Below are positions 33,425 through 45,258 of a DNA stretch of 64,000 bases, piece by piece. The notes beneath the pieces were generated by a model. That model searched no databases, was not told where the DNA came from, and saw only the letters and a program-made list of their open reading frames with translations. Positions within the stretch are counted from its first letter, which is position 1. Each line of letters begins with the position of its first letter. The DNA comes from Heliocidaris erythrogramma (Eukaryota; Echinodermata; Echinoidea; Camarodonta; Echinometridae). A program made the position numbers and the translations under genes. The stretch spans positions 2,502,823 to 2,566,822 of the forward strand of contig CM046869.1 in NCBI GenBank assembly GCA_025617745.1, read 5' to 3'.

Positions 33425-34706
33425 AGGAGCCAAATCGCCCAAACAGTATTCTGTTATCATGAAAAGAAATGATTTCATCTACAAGAAGTGACATTTAATA
33501 TATGAATGAAAAATAAATTTTATATTTAGGCCTACTTAAAAGTTTACTTGGAGGTAACTTTCTTGCACCCACTTTATGAGACTGTCAAGCAGTCTACTCA
33601 CTAGTAACTTTTCCCTTTATTTACAACAAAATTTAGAGGTTCACACTTGCAATATCTCGAAACAAAAATACTGTTTAAAGCTTCTGAATGCAAGCATGGA
33701 TCCCCAAACCTACAGAACTAAATGAATTCTTGTTGATTGGGTCCCCTAGACCAAGGAGTACCTAAGAGTACCTTTAATTAAGAACTTGTCAAACCTAAAC
33801 CACTTTCTCATGTGCATCGGTTGAATCCAGTGTACTGTAACTTTCGTGAACTTGGGGTGGAGGGAGTGTATTGAACTCCTGTGAAGAGGAAATGATGTAT
33901 TATCTCATGGCAAGCGTCTTAATTAATATCTTTCCGTAAGGGTGGTATCACGTATTGTACTAATCACTTCTCTACGACATGATTACAAAAGAAAGCACTG
34001 ATGCAGTCAGGAAGTAAATGCGTTGAAATGAAAAAATGAAGATTCTGACGTCGTATACTGAGAATTCAGATGTTTCCAGGCTTTTACGCGTTTGTTAAGT
34101 TTCTGATGAGTAAATGTTTCGGTTGCTATCAGTAATTAGCATTTGCTATCGGTAATTAGTACATCCATCAACTGTAATCTCTGTGTTGCTCTGATATCAT
34201 TCAGCTTTCAGATCAAATTCATTTTTTCTTTGAAGCAGCAGTTTTGATTGAATGTAAAAGTTGATAAAAATAGGCTTAGGTATTGATATATGGTTGGAAT
34301 TTATGCAATTTTTAAAGAATTTTACCAAGACATATATTGTAGGTCTAGTAATTGGGAAACACAATTTGTTTGTTTCGCATTTCTTCTCAGAAAATAAGTA
34401 TACCCTCACCTCTTCTCATTCTTTTTTTAGATTTGTAACGTCCAGTAGGGGCAAATGTAACACTGAATCAGTCCTGGCATTTGGATTTTAGAAGGTCTCC
34501 CTCTTGTGGTTGACCATCTTGCCATATTTCTAAAGGCATGGGAATGGGCACTGCTGTTTAATAGCATCATGTACATTGTAGGCACTGAATTCAAAGTGAA
34601 ATGGATCTAAGGGATATGAACTATGATTAATGGTCGCTAAGCCTTTTTGTATGGTCCACAGTATCAGATATGGGTGATTTGTTTATTATTTTCATTCAAG
34701 GGTGTT

Positions 34707-35240
34707 TAAAAGGTAATGTTAAGTTTTGGTACTAAAAAAACTCAAAACCTAAAAAACTGTTCATCAGATTTCTTGGAATTTTTTTGATAAATGGCAAGAT
34801 ACTAGTAATGCTAAGATGCTGTGAAGATTTCACCTCCTAAAGTGCAATATTTTACAAATGAGAGGTCAAAAATATTTTATATACCGGGCCAGGGATATAA
34901 ACTCAACAGCAGCTTGCACTATACCCTATAATGCATGCAAAAACCTATGAGGATTATGTGTATTCCACACACAGTGACACGCATGCTACATGTATCTCCA
35001 CATAAAGCCCCGAGACTGGGAAGCCATCGGGGTAGAAAGGTCCTAGCTTAGGGCAGTATTTTTACCGTGATCTAGCGTTCCTTACAGATATTTGCATGAA
35101 AATTCACCGGAAATCATTGATTGAATATGTCATGATCTCGTACAAACCTCTCTTGATACAATGAGAACAACATGAGACTATACTGAACATGTTTCTTTCC
35201 AATTTTCATTTTTCTCTCAAAACTGTCCATGAGCTTTAAT
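34707..35240 (+). mobile_element. ~500-bp TIR element, copy 2
   Basis: Starts AAAAGGTAATGTTAAGTTTT. Its left end is the complement of the right end of the copy at 44673 (AAAACTTACAACTACCTTT), which shows a true TIR family. Internal blocks (GGCCAGGGATATAAACTC, GAAAGGTCCTAGCTTAGGGC, TGATCTAGCGTTCCTTA) match the other copies. Confidence 0.8.
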
Positions 35241-35689
35241 ATGTATGCAGTTATTTATTTCTGTGGTGTAATTGACATAGACACTCATAATTCATTTATA
35301 TAGTGAGCAAATAGTTTACTGTAATGAGCTTAATCCTGAATACCTAGTGACATCTGCTTATAAACTGCAAATACATCTTATAATTCCCAAATTTCTAAAT
35401 AGTTCATAGCCACATTTATATGTATCTCTTGTACTAGAAATCAAATACATAAATAGAGAAAAGAAGAAAACATAGCAGAACTAGAACAAAGGATAATATA
35501 GCTCATCAAAGAAGGACTTGCGGACTACATGTCTCATGTCATCCTAACATGGGAATTTGCAATTCATGGTAGAAATTATATGTCAGCCTGACAATGAAAT
35601 CTAGATCTTTCTTATCACCTCGAAGATTGACAGAATTGATGTGAACTTCCTCAGTCATTACCTTCAGCAGTATCTCTTATCATCTTCTC

Positions 35690-35752
35690 AGAGCTGGAAA
35701 GGCATTAAAGCTATGTAAAAGTATGTGAGTGAATGGCCTTCTTGCGCTCAGC
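35690..35752. repeat. Short hairpin family E, copy 2 (diverged)
   Basis: CAGAGCTGGAAAGGCATTAA then GCTATGTAAAAGTATG and GGCCTTCTTGCGCTCAGCG, matching the 31261 copy in layout but with a decayed left arm. Confidence 0.5.
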
Positions 35753-37694
35753 GAAAGTTCTGTTCATTTCAAGAAAAGGAAGAAAGTCAAGTGTGATTGG
35801 GAAGTGTGCCAAAAATTATCCTAAAAAAGAACTTTTTCAAAATTGGTTTGACACTCCTTTGGCATTCGAGAAAGTACAGATGTTCATGTAGTGTTTGTAG
35901 GGTCCATGATGTAAAGATATTTAATGCTGCACCATTTTCCTTTTAAATCTACGTGGATATTTGCTGTTAAATACGTGTACAAATATTTACTCAAGTTTGA
36001 AATATCTATACACTGTTTATACATGTTTATTCATATTCATGCTTATTCATATTCATGCATATTCATATTTCATGCATGGGGTCTTTCCAATGTTTTTTCT
36101 AGGCAAAGTGATATTCAGGTTTAGAGTATGTTCTATTCACAAACTCCTGTAATTCTTCCATCAGGCTGCTGTTTGAGGGGGTATATAAAGGGGTCATATT
36201 TCATGGAGGGGCTCTTTGCATGACATACTGACATTGTTTGTGGTCATGTGGGACTACCCAACATTTCACATTGCATACAGGAAGGTGCTTTTGAAGTGTC
36301 CACAGTGCTGTTCAACAGTACTCCACCTGGTCTAAAAATGGAGCAAGATCTATTTTTAAGGTGATCAGGTCTGAGCTGAATTAACAATCACACCATCATG
36401 ACGATCCGTGATCAAAAGCCTTGCTCCCCTATACCAACATTCGATTTGAGGGAGTACAGTGGGAGGGGAACGGTTTAACTTTAGGTACAGTTAGGGAACC
36501 TGGTGGATTTGTAAGATTAGCCTCAAACAGCCATCGCTGCCTCAGTGATGTTATAGTCACCCTTGTTGGACTTTTGTATACCTTTATGTTCCAGTCCTTT
36601 CCGTTGTGAAGAGTAACACAACTGTGTTCTTGCGTTTGTTGCCCTGAGCAGGCTTGGAAGTAGTATTCTTTTGGGACAGTTGTTGAAAGTTGAACAATTT
36701 CCATTAGTCTTTAAGTGTTTTGTATAACATATTCAAGTCCTTTCGATCCTGAAGAATGATACGGCTGTTTACTCCCTTTTGTTTTCACTGATTGATCGGG
36801 CATGGAAGTGTGATTCTTGTTGGACAGTTGGTGAAAGAAAGAAGGTATAAGCATCTGACCTTTAGAAATCTTGAGGCATGGACAATTCCTTTAACTATGT
36901 CAAGGTGATGAGGGAGAAAACCTTGATGTAACTTTTCCAGCAGTAAGAAATGTTTGGATTTAAAGGATCATGAAAGATTTCAATGCCATAATTGAGTCAT
37001 CTTTCATTAGCTATGATTGGAACTATCATACATTTCCTTCGATACTATAGACAACTACTCAGTACCAATATGGACTCGTTTCCATACGTGTCGGCACATT
37101 TAACAAGGTCTTATTGATATGAGACAAACCCTGTGCAGGAGTTGACAACGTGGACCAGCCTGGAATAAAGGAAAGGAGGTACTTAATCAGACAAACGAGA
37201 ACTTTCACTTTGCAAGAAAGCATTCCAACGTTGTCAACCCCCCCGGAAACTGGAAAAAACGTTTGTTTGGAGCTAGCAGCGACAGGACACATCGTCGCCA
37301 ACATCGCATTCCATGTGTGTGCTAAAGCGACACAAGCCAGCTGATTTCTCTGATGCTAGCCTCAGTTTGATCAGAAGCAATTTTTTTGTCTCATTGCATT
37401 CAGCATCGGTCGCTTCTTTCCCGTGACAGCTTGCATGATGAGTAACCACATTTTTCTCTTGGCTCATCACAGCCTGTGAAAATATCTCATTTGAAACTAT
37501 TCCTGTAGGAAAGCAAATGTACTGTGGAATACCAAAGTGATTCTCTGGACTCTCTGATGTATTTTTGTTCGGTTTGAGCCAGCAGCATCACTATCTTCAC
37601 TACTGTCACATGGATGACGATTTTATTTTTCTTGAAACGTTGCTTTTTTGGATTTGAATGAACCAATGGTGCTTTTTCTGAAGTCAAACTCTAG

Positions 37695-37835
37695 AATGTC
37701 CTCACACCCCCCTCTGGTGAGGCGCATATACTTACACCGGCATTTTTCGCCAGTGCAATCGTTTACTCCCTACCCGGGAGGGGGTCATCGGGGGAGCAAG
37801 CCAGGAGTGGTATATCGCAGCTGTATACGAAGGAG
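37695..37835 (+). CDS. Candidate in-frame cassette exon (141 bp)
   Basis: An open stretch between AG at 37694 (CAAACTCTAG) and a donor-like AGGAG|GTAGGG. It would take one base to complete a codon and leave AG, the same phase as intron 5, so it would insert 47 residues between exons 5 and 6 without a frameshift. The peptide is basic with aromatic residues (RRIYLHRHFSPVQSF, YPGGGHRGSKPG). The region is clearly more GC-rich than its surroundings. The acceptor pyrimidine tract is only moderate. It could instead be an alternative first exon, since an ATG lies at 37696, or chance. Confidence 0.3.
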
Positions 37836-38863
37836 GTAGGGACATCAGATCCTCATTTGCTGTTCTTTCCATTTCCTGTTTGTTTGTTTGTTGTTGTTAT
37901 TTTTAGTGGTTGCTGCATACATGTATATATTTAATCTATAAAGCTTTCTGCAAGGCAAATTTTGAACAATATTTTGGTCGTCATTTTTTGTGAAATAATC
38001 ATGGATTAAATATCTCTTTTTGTTTGAAATGGAACCACTTCTATGCTACTCATAGTTTTCTTTGGTTTTCTTCCTACCCTCCTTGTTGGTAATGCGATAG
38101 AAACACACTGATTGGATGAAACGAACTCACCGTTTCAGAACCAAGAAACGACTTCACAGATACGCATGATGTATCCAGAATTGTATCTAGTTGCTTAAGT
38201 TAAAGCCATTTTCATAATTGATTAAATTATTTTAAACACTTCTTCCTCAAGTGCCTTGTTAGAAATTAATTTATTCATTTGTTATTTGTATTATTTTACA
38301 TTTATTTCAGTAGTCATAATGCAGGTTGCATACATTCATAGTTGACAAGTGTTTTGAAAAATGGTCTATTGATTTTAACTTTAAAATGTGATATTACAAA
38401 TGATTTTTAGGAGTTTAAATGTAAGGACAATTTTTATGACTGATCCGAGTTAGACTCTGATGAGATTCTCTATGTGATTGGTAAAAGTGATTCAGCAACT
38501 GCTCTAGCTAGGTGTCGTAAATACGATTAGAAATTCTTAGAACGTATATCTGTGGTATGTTAGTAAGTGATTATCTGTAATTAATAGCTTTGTGAAATAA
38601 TTGGAAGATTTCCTTTGGGATCTGGAGAGTGCTATGCAGAAGAATGCAAGCTGCCAGACATTTTTTAGTGTCACCTATTTGTGTTGAGACATGAGAGAAA
38701 GGTTTACTGATCCTCATAGTTCAGTTGGCCGACTTGGACACCGGTCAAGCCGCTGCTGACCGGTAGAAAGCAAAGTCATGGAAGAGATTTGAGGTTTGCC
38801 CTTTGAAATGTTTGTACTGTACTTCTGGATTTTTGTACTTTGTACATGTTTCTGGATGTATCC

Positions 38864-39060
38864 GTCTCTCTCTCTCTTTCTCTCTCTCTCACTCACTTCT
38901 TTCTTTCCCTCGCCTCCTCCCCCCCCTCTCTCTCACTCTCTCCCGCTCTCTCTCTCCCTCCTTCCTCGATTCTCTCCTCTGTCTCTCTGTGTCCCTCTCT
39001 CTCTCTCCCTTTGTGTTTAATTAGTATATCCTTCCCAATCCTTCCCAATCCTTCCCAATC
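38864..39060. repeat. CT-rich microsatellite ending in CTTCCCAATC x 3
   Basis: (CT)n with C-rich interruptions from 38864 to about 39017, then three exact copies of a 10-bp unit CTTCCCAATC at about 39031-39060. Confidence 0.9.
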
Positions 39061-39179
39061 ATAACCGTGAGATTAATTGGATCAATACTTGTGATTTACC
39101 TTTCAGTCATGTATTGTTATGGTTATGATCATACATATTGGCTGTTCTCTTAAAATCCTGTGATTATGCTATGAATTCA

Positions 39180-39239
39180 CCCCCCCCCCCTCCCCCTCCC
39201 CTCCCCTCCCCTCACCTCGCCCCTCCCCTCACCTCGCCT
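39180..39239. repeat. C-rich low-complexity tract
   Basis: Runs of C separated by T, A or G, including CCCCTCCCCT and CACCTCGCC repeats. Likely slippage-prone. Confidence 0.85.
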
Positions 39240-39899
39240 TCATTAAATAAGTACATTCCTGAATCCAGATCCTGGTTTTAATCAAATCTTTCTTTCAATG
39301 TCAAGTTATTCATAGTGAATAATTTATCAAGCAAACATGACAGCACTTAGGCAAAGTTGAATGCACAGCAGGGGATTAGGATGCTTTCAATTTTACTCTC
39401 TGAACACACCCACTGAAGACGTAAACTTAATGATGATAGAACGTTAATTGTAACAAATACATGTAGCCTGTCACAAAGCCGTGCTATCAATTTCTTAATG
39501 TTACCATGCCTAACACATTATCCCCTCTCAGCCAGGAGTCATTTGGTTACTTAAAAGATGGGCGTAGTCAAATTGTGAGGTTGGAAATTGATAAAGAGAA
39601 AAGGGATGCTTTTTAACCAATCTTCAAACAGTTCTTCTGCCATGATATATTAAAGTTGGATGAAGCAGAATACCATTCCAAGTTCATTTTAGATTGTGAA
39701 GTAGTCTGTGTGGGCTCATAATATCATTCATTACCTGGGGGCTCTTATATTCCTTGGATTTATGGACCATTTGGATTCCTCGGCCCACGAAATGTTTTGC
39801 ATGGAGCTTATCAGGGCATTTATTTCTTGTTACACCTTCAGGTAAAATGTTCTATTGTGCTCTTGTTTTCTGAGAAAATCTGCACTTTGTGCAGAGTAA

Positions 39900-40245
39900 T
39901 CTTTCACAAAATTTTGTTACTTTAAATACATATATACATCATTACCTTATATATAGGCCTTAACTTTGTGTAAAGGATTTACACTTTCACAAAATTATGT
40001 TACTTTAAATACATATATACGTCATTACCTTATATATAGGCCTTAACTTTGTGTAAAGGATTTACACGTTCACAAAATTATGTTACTTTAAATATATGTA
40101 TACGTCATTACCTTATATACATGTATAGGCCTTAACTTTGTGTAAAGGATTTACATGTTCACAAAATTATGTTACTTTAAATACATATATATATACGTCA
40201 TTACCTTATATATAGGCCTTAACTTTGTGTAAAGGATTTGAATTT
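39900..40245 (+). repeat. Tandem array, ~84-bp unit, about four copies
   Basis: TTCACAAAATT recurs at about 39903, 39985, 40069 and 40158. Each unit reads on through GTTACTTTAAATACATATAT, CATTACCTTATATATAGG, CCTTAACTTTGTGTAAAGGA. Length differences come from TATA and TACATG expansions. Confidence 0.9.
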
Positions 40246-40410
40246 GTTTTTCTTTTATTGGAGCAATTACTTGAGTTCTTATTGTGTACCTACTGGAGTG
40301 ATAATGCATTAATGGGTTGAATTCTATACTTAGTAGGTAAGAAAAAAATATGGTCGAAGGGGAAAAGAATGAGGTATAGAGTTAGTAGAACATTGTAGAG
40401 TGCATGCTCT

Positions 40411-40549
40411 GGGACCTGTTTCATAAAACTTGTTATCAATACCAACTGCCCCATTTCTATGACAAATTTGCTCTCAGCCAATCAGATTCAAGGATTTCAG
40501 TAGCTTATAACAATTATTGTAACTTGTCATAGTTTTAAGAAACGGGGCC
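40411..40549 (+). mobile_element. Foldback family D, copy 4
   Basis: The arm GGGACCTGTTTCATAAAACT and its near complement AGTTTTAAGAAACGGGGCC flank the full core GCTCTCAGCCAATCAGATTC, AAGGATTTCAGTAGC. Same arm type as 31111 and 56565. Confidence 0.85.
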
Positions 40550-40590
40550 GTGGTGACAAACACTCCACGGTCAATTTCTAACTGAACGTG

Positions 40591-41088
40591 AAGGGAAAGT
40601 CCACCCTGATTACAAGTTGCTTTTGAAAGAAGCAGAAAAATTAAAGACACAGATCAGTGAAGGTTGAATATGAAAGTTATGAATTTTGAAGTTGTAACCA
40701 GTCAAACACATATCGACAACTCTGTGATGTATCTTGCGAGCTCTTCTCCCATTTGCCCTGTACGTCCAAAATCATTAATTTCTATTTTCTCTCTTTAAAA
40801 AAATGTTAAAACAAACATGCACCTTAGATAGAATCATTGTTCATATGTTTTTACACAAACATGTATGAAACAAATCTATTCCTTCATTAGAAATTAAGAA
40901 AATGAGATTTTCTGTACTGAGCAAATGGGAGAGGAGCTCACAAGATATGTCACGGAGTTGCCAATATGTATGTGATTGATTATAAATTATTTCTTATCAG
41001 ATTTTGGTCAAACTTTTACTAATCCGTTTGTCTCATTTTTCTGCTTTTATTCAAGTCAACTGAATACCAGGGTGGACTTTTCCTTTAA
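40591..41088. mobile_element. Foldback family H, full 498-bp copy
   Basis: The ends AAGGGAAAGTCCACCCTGAT and AGGGTGGACTTTTCCTTT are inverted. Inner arms stay complementary for most of the length: GAAGCAGAAAAATTAAAG against TCATTTTTCTGCTT, and GCGAGCTCTTCTCCCATTTG against CAAATGGGAGAGGAGCTC. No protein is encoded. Confidence 0.85.
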
Positions 41089-41120
41089 ATCCAATGCTGG
41101 ACCCACCATTACATCTATCC

Positions 41121-41143
41121 TTAACCCTAACCTAACCCTAAAC
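41121..41143. repeat. Interstitial telomere-like CCCTAA repeats
   Basis: TTAACCCTAACCTAACCCTAA carries three CCTAA units of the metazoan telomere type, imperfect and very short. It may be chance or a scar. Confidence 0.5.
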
Positions 41144-41365
41144 CAAATCTTAGACCCAATCGCAACTCGTGCCTTAACGACCTTACTGTATATCATGTAC
41201 ATATTAAAGCCTGGAGAAAACATCGCCAGAGCAAATCGTGGTTCACCCATGGATTTGAAATCTATTAGGTGTAACCTATGCCAACAAGTTGTGAGTTTTC
41301 ATGTATGTTGTGCATATATTTAGAGAGAAGATTAGAGAAAGAGAAAGACAAAAATAGTGAGAGAT

Positions 41366-41750
41366 GGAAGAAAGAGAGAGAGAGAGACAGGTAGAGACAG
41401 GTAGAAAGAGAAAGTAATGAGAAATAACCTTATTTTGAAGCTAACTCATGTATTTCCTGCATATATAGTTTAAATCCTAAACACAGAGATAGATAGTAAA
41501 GTTAGAAATAAAAATAAAGAAGAGAGAAGGGGAGGGGAGAGAGAGAGAGAGAGAGACAGAGATTAAAAGAGAGAGAGAGAGAGAGTTAAGTGGGTCCATC
41601 ATTAGATATCTGACAAGCTTTCACATTTGTCAATGCCAAGCATTTGCTAGAGCATGTTGAGCATAAAGATGATTTGAATTCTAAACAAATAAGACAAAAA
41701 GGCACAAAGAGAGAGAGAGAGAGAGACAGAGAGAGAGGGAGAGAATAGGA
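41366..41750. repeat. GA-rich microsatellite block
   Basis: Several (GA)n runs (about 41368-41408, 41536-41586 and 41708-41750) separated by short AT-rich stretches. Confidence 0.9.
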
Positions 41751-42577
41751 GAGGGCCGGGCCAAGTGAAAACTTTTTGTTTCTTTTCCTGACAAGGACAT
41801 GACTCACGCTAGGTGAGGGTGTCATTATGCAAGACAGGATAATTATCTGCTTAGCTCTCTACTCTTGCTATACTAGTACATGAGTAGCAGGGTGTGATAA
41901 TTATTAATTAGAAGGAACTCTATCAAGCATGAGGTCTCAAAGCGTCTTGTCATGTTCACTAGGTACTTGGAAAACTGCAATAGCCAGTCTCTTTCACAGT
42001 CATTCAGGGTAATTGCTTCAGGTGAAAGAGTTAATTTGTGATACAAGAGGAATTGGATCGTCGAATCACTCCGGTGGACTAATTAATCATGTCGCAGCGA
42101 CTAACAAGTCATTCCTCGACGGTCGACCTGGTCATCTGCAATTTGGTCCAGTCGGTGATCTGACGGGTAGCCAACTAGGTTAAAAGTCAACAAGGTGGTG
42201 AAGTTATTATTTCTATTGTGATCGAATGATCACAATCCTTGGAACATTTGGCATCCATGTTAGTTTTACCACCTGCTGTGAGGTGAACTAGTTTTTGATG
42301 AAGACTTGTATTTTGGAGGGTAAAGAAGATACATGTTGACACTTTTGATCATTATCCAAAGGCGTTCAGCTTGAGTTGCCTCGTCAATCTTCGATTCTTC
42401 CTAATGAATTGATTTTTCATGTTGGATTTGAACATGATATTTTGTGAGTGAAAGCTGAGATTATCACACTTGATATTTGCCCTTTGTTTGGATCTTATTT
42501 CCTGGAATAAACTAAATTGCTTCTTCAAACCGCAGAGTCAATATTCACAGAAAGGCCAGATTTATCGGTGAAAAGAA

Positions 42578-42957
42578 ATGGTCTCCGACCAAATGAAGGG
42601 CGTCATTCCTGACTATACCAATACCTGGGATAGCCATAGCCTTCCTAGAATGTCAGCCAGGAACAAGATTGCCTCTCAAAGGAGCGTCGACAACTGGGTT
42701 TCGTCCACGTTGCCTCGACGAAAAGACGATGCGATACAGAACTCCCTCAACGCACAACCGCGGCCAAGAAACTTTGAGAAACGCGCACCGTCCTGCTCAA
42801 TGTACATGCGCTATGCGGTCATCAATCAAGCACAGCTACGCATCCAGAATTCCCCAACATTGCAGCACTTGGCGGAGCCTGTTAAAAGGAATTCAAATCT
42901 GTCGATCATCCTGAAGAAGATCCGTCCGGTGTCTGTCGCAGCTTGCACCGAAGCATT
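42578..42957 (+). CDS. Alternative first coding exon (short isoform start)
   Basis: An ATG in a good Kozak setting (GAAATGG) follows an in-frame TGA nine bases upstream. It opens 126 codons and two bases to a donor CATT|GTATGT, then reaches a stop if unspliced. The two leftover bases (TT) join the first T of the exon at 53155 to make Phe, so the phase fits exon 6. The peptide has the character of the main protein: Ser/Arg-rich, basic, with SARNKIASQRSVDNW near residue 26 and RNSNLSIILKKIRP near residue 103. The AATTGCTTCTTCAAACCGCAG just upstream could be an acceptor for a 5'UTR exon. A transcript from here would drop exons 1-5 and keep the PDZ-like end. GC content stands out from the intron. 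An unrelated small gene is the main alternative. Confidence 0.55.
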
Positions 42958-43129
42958 GTATGTAAATATGTCATAGGAAATCATCTCCACCTTTCTTGGT
43001 GTTGTTGTTGTCGTCATTGTTTTTGTTGTTTCTTCCTAGATAAACCCAGGCCTGCTTTTGGTTAATATATTGGTGTCTTTATTGTTTGTATTCATTTGTA
43101 GGTCATATCCTTTGTATTGGAGTTCTGGG

Positions 43130-43265
43130 GGGCCTTTCATGAAAGGACTTGTCAGATATTTTATCTGACAAATTTGCTCTCAGCCAATCAGATGCAAGGA
43201 TTTCAGTAGCTTATAACAGTTGTCGGATAAAATATCAGACAACTTCCTTTCGTGAAACGCTCCAC
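43130..43265 (+). mobile_element. Foldback family D, copy 2
   Basis: The arm CATGAAAGGACTTGTCAGAT and its near complement (ATCAGACAACTTCCTTTCGT) flank the full core with CAGCCAATCAGATGCAAGG and GTAGCTTATAACAGTTGTC. Shares the TCTGACAAATTTGCTCTCAG junction type with 18074. Confidence 0.85.
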
Positions 43266-43389
43266 CGGTTTGTCATTTTATTAATTTTGTGATATCAATT
43301 TTGAGCTTTGTATATTATCTGTAGAAAATTGACACTCTATACTTGGTCGTAGATTATATTAGGATGAAAAATAAAGAGAGATATAGGGA

Positions 43390-43436
43390 GAGGTTAAAGA
43401 GGGGGGGGGGGAGAGAAAGAGGGAGGGGAGAGAAAA
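43390..43436. repeat. G/GA-rich low-complexity tract
   Basis: A run of G bases followed by GAGAGAAAGAGGGAGGGGAG. Confidence 0.85.
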
Positions 43437-43971
43437 TTAGTGCATGATGCACTTAAAAATTGGCACCATTGCTTCAGTTATAACTGAAAAAGGAAGCAAG
43501 GAAAATGCTAATTTTTTGCTGGCACATACTAATTTATGGTAATTTCCCATTGTACCTAGGAGCCTCTTGCCTAGTCTACAAAAATCTTAAACACCTCCCC
43601 CGCCCCTCTTTTCTAAATATAAGTACACAGGTGCCTCCATTGCCAAAATTTATAAATCCAAGATACATGTAATATGAAAACATAGGACAGAAAATCTACC
43701 TAGGGATTAAGCCAGGGTTCAACTTTTATTGACAGTTTGTGTGTCAGAAAAATTGTATTGTCTTGTCATTTCTAATAATCTTTACTGCCAATTTGACAAC
43801 ACATTATGCGATTTTTGGAGTCATTCAGAAATAGGGATCATAATAAGGTACTTCTTATTTGCTTGGTGTTGAATCATGTTATTGACGTGAACAGACTTTG
43901 CTGAAATATAAATGTTTTACCCAAAATAATTTGAAGAAGTACTAATTGTTACTACTATGTCACCAGCTGCT

Positions 43972-44100
43972 CTCTCTCTCTCTCTCTCTCTTTATCTGTC
44001 CATCTCTCTCTCTCTTTATCTGTCCATCTCTCTCTCTCTCTCTCTCTCTCTTTCACCCTCCTTTTCACTCTTTTCACCCTCCTTTTCACTCTTTTCAATC
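43972..44100. repeat. (CT)n microsatellite with duplicated spacers
   Basis: CT runs are separated by two copies of TTTATCTGTCCAT, then two tandem copies of a 21-bp unit starting CACCCTCCTTTTCACTC. Confidence 0.9.
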
Positions 44101-44279
44101 ATCCAATTATAATCTTCCTTTCAAAAACAAGTTTATATAAAGGAAGTTGTAAAATATACACAGCAGGACATTCAGTGTGATAAGTGGAATATTGAATTTT
44201 GAAAAGTTATTAATTATTTAGCATTCATCAAAATTTAATCAGGATTTCCCAATGCAAATTTTGGTTTACTTATTGGCAA

Positions 44280-44455
44280 GCCTGCCCACAAATGTGACAA
44301 CAAGCTTGTGACAAGCTTGCGGCAAGCTCATATTGTACCAAATATTTAAATTAGCTGCAAGCTTGGGGCAAGCTTGCGGCAAGCTTGTATTGTACCAAAT
44401 GTTCAAATTAGCTGCAAGCTTGCGGCAAGCTTGAGGCACGCTTGATAAAAATTAT
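44280..44455 (+). repeat. Minisatellite of AAGCTTG units
   Basis: GCAAGCTTG or GACAAGCTTG recurs about nine times, spaced 10-11 bases within clusters. The clusters lie in a higher-order repeat of about 65 bases that includes TATTGTACCAAAT and AAATTAGCTGCAAGC. Each unit carries an AAGCTT palindrome. Confidence 0.85.
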
Positions 44456-44672
44456 ATAACACTGAATTGCACCAACATAATTGTGGCCATATGGGACTTG
44501 GTACACTTGATTTTCGGACACATACTCTTTGTTCCCCTTATTATGAGTCACCCCATCCAACATTCTGTTGACAACTTAATCAACCTAATTTCCCTTTTTT
44601 ACTATATCAAATTATTAATCAAATTTCTTTTCACTGATATCACTGAAGTCAACATTCATTGTAACTTTTGTT

Positions 44673-45258
44673 GGATAATGTTTAGTTTTGGTAAGCCCTC
44701 AAAAACTGTTTGTCAGATTTATTGGATTTTTGTTGATAAATACATGTACATGTAGCAATTATGCTAGCAATACAAAGATGATGTGAAGATTTCACGTCCT
44801 AAAGTGGGATATTAAACAAATGAAAAGCTAAAAATAATTTAGGTGCCAGGTCAGGGATATAAACTCGTACCAACTTCAGCATGCACTGTATACACCATAC
44901 CAGCTTTCAAAACCTACACACAGTGACACACATCTCTGTGCAAAGCCTAGAGATTGTTGTGCGGGGAGATGTCGGGGTGGAAAGGTCCTAGCACAGGGCA
45001 GTATATTGCCATGATCTAGCGTTCCTTAGATATATTTACGGTAAAGTTCACCAGAAATCATTGATGGAATGCCAAATGATCTCGTACAAACATCTTTTGG
45101 TACATGGAAAACAACATGAGGGAGTAACGCCTAAAAATTTGTTTACAAACATGAGACTATGTTTAACATGTTTCTTTCCAATTTCCTTTTTGCCACCAAA
45201 ACTGTACTTTAAGAATTTAATTTTTTTGTAATTTCCAAAACTTACAACTACCTTTAAG
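44673..45258 (+). mobile_element. ~500-bp TIR element, copy 3
   Basis: Matches copies at 6364 and 34707 through GTCAGGGATATAAACTC, CACACAGTGACACAC, GTGGAAAGGTCCTAGC and TGATCTAGCGTTCCTTAG. It retains the right terminal AAAACTTACAACTACCTTTA, which complements the left end of copy 2. TACATGTACATGTA lies within it at 44741. Confidence 0.8.

Noticed and set aside
33225-33491. Conserved open frame shared with 50357-50584 (MCIWD...)
   Set aside because: Similarity is explained by both lying in copies of the same ~370-bp TIR element; no coding constraint is evident.
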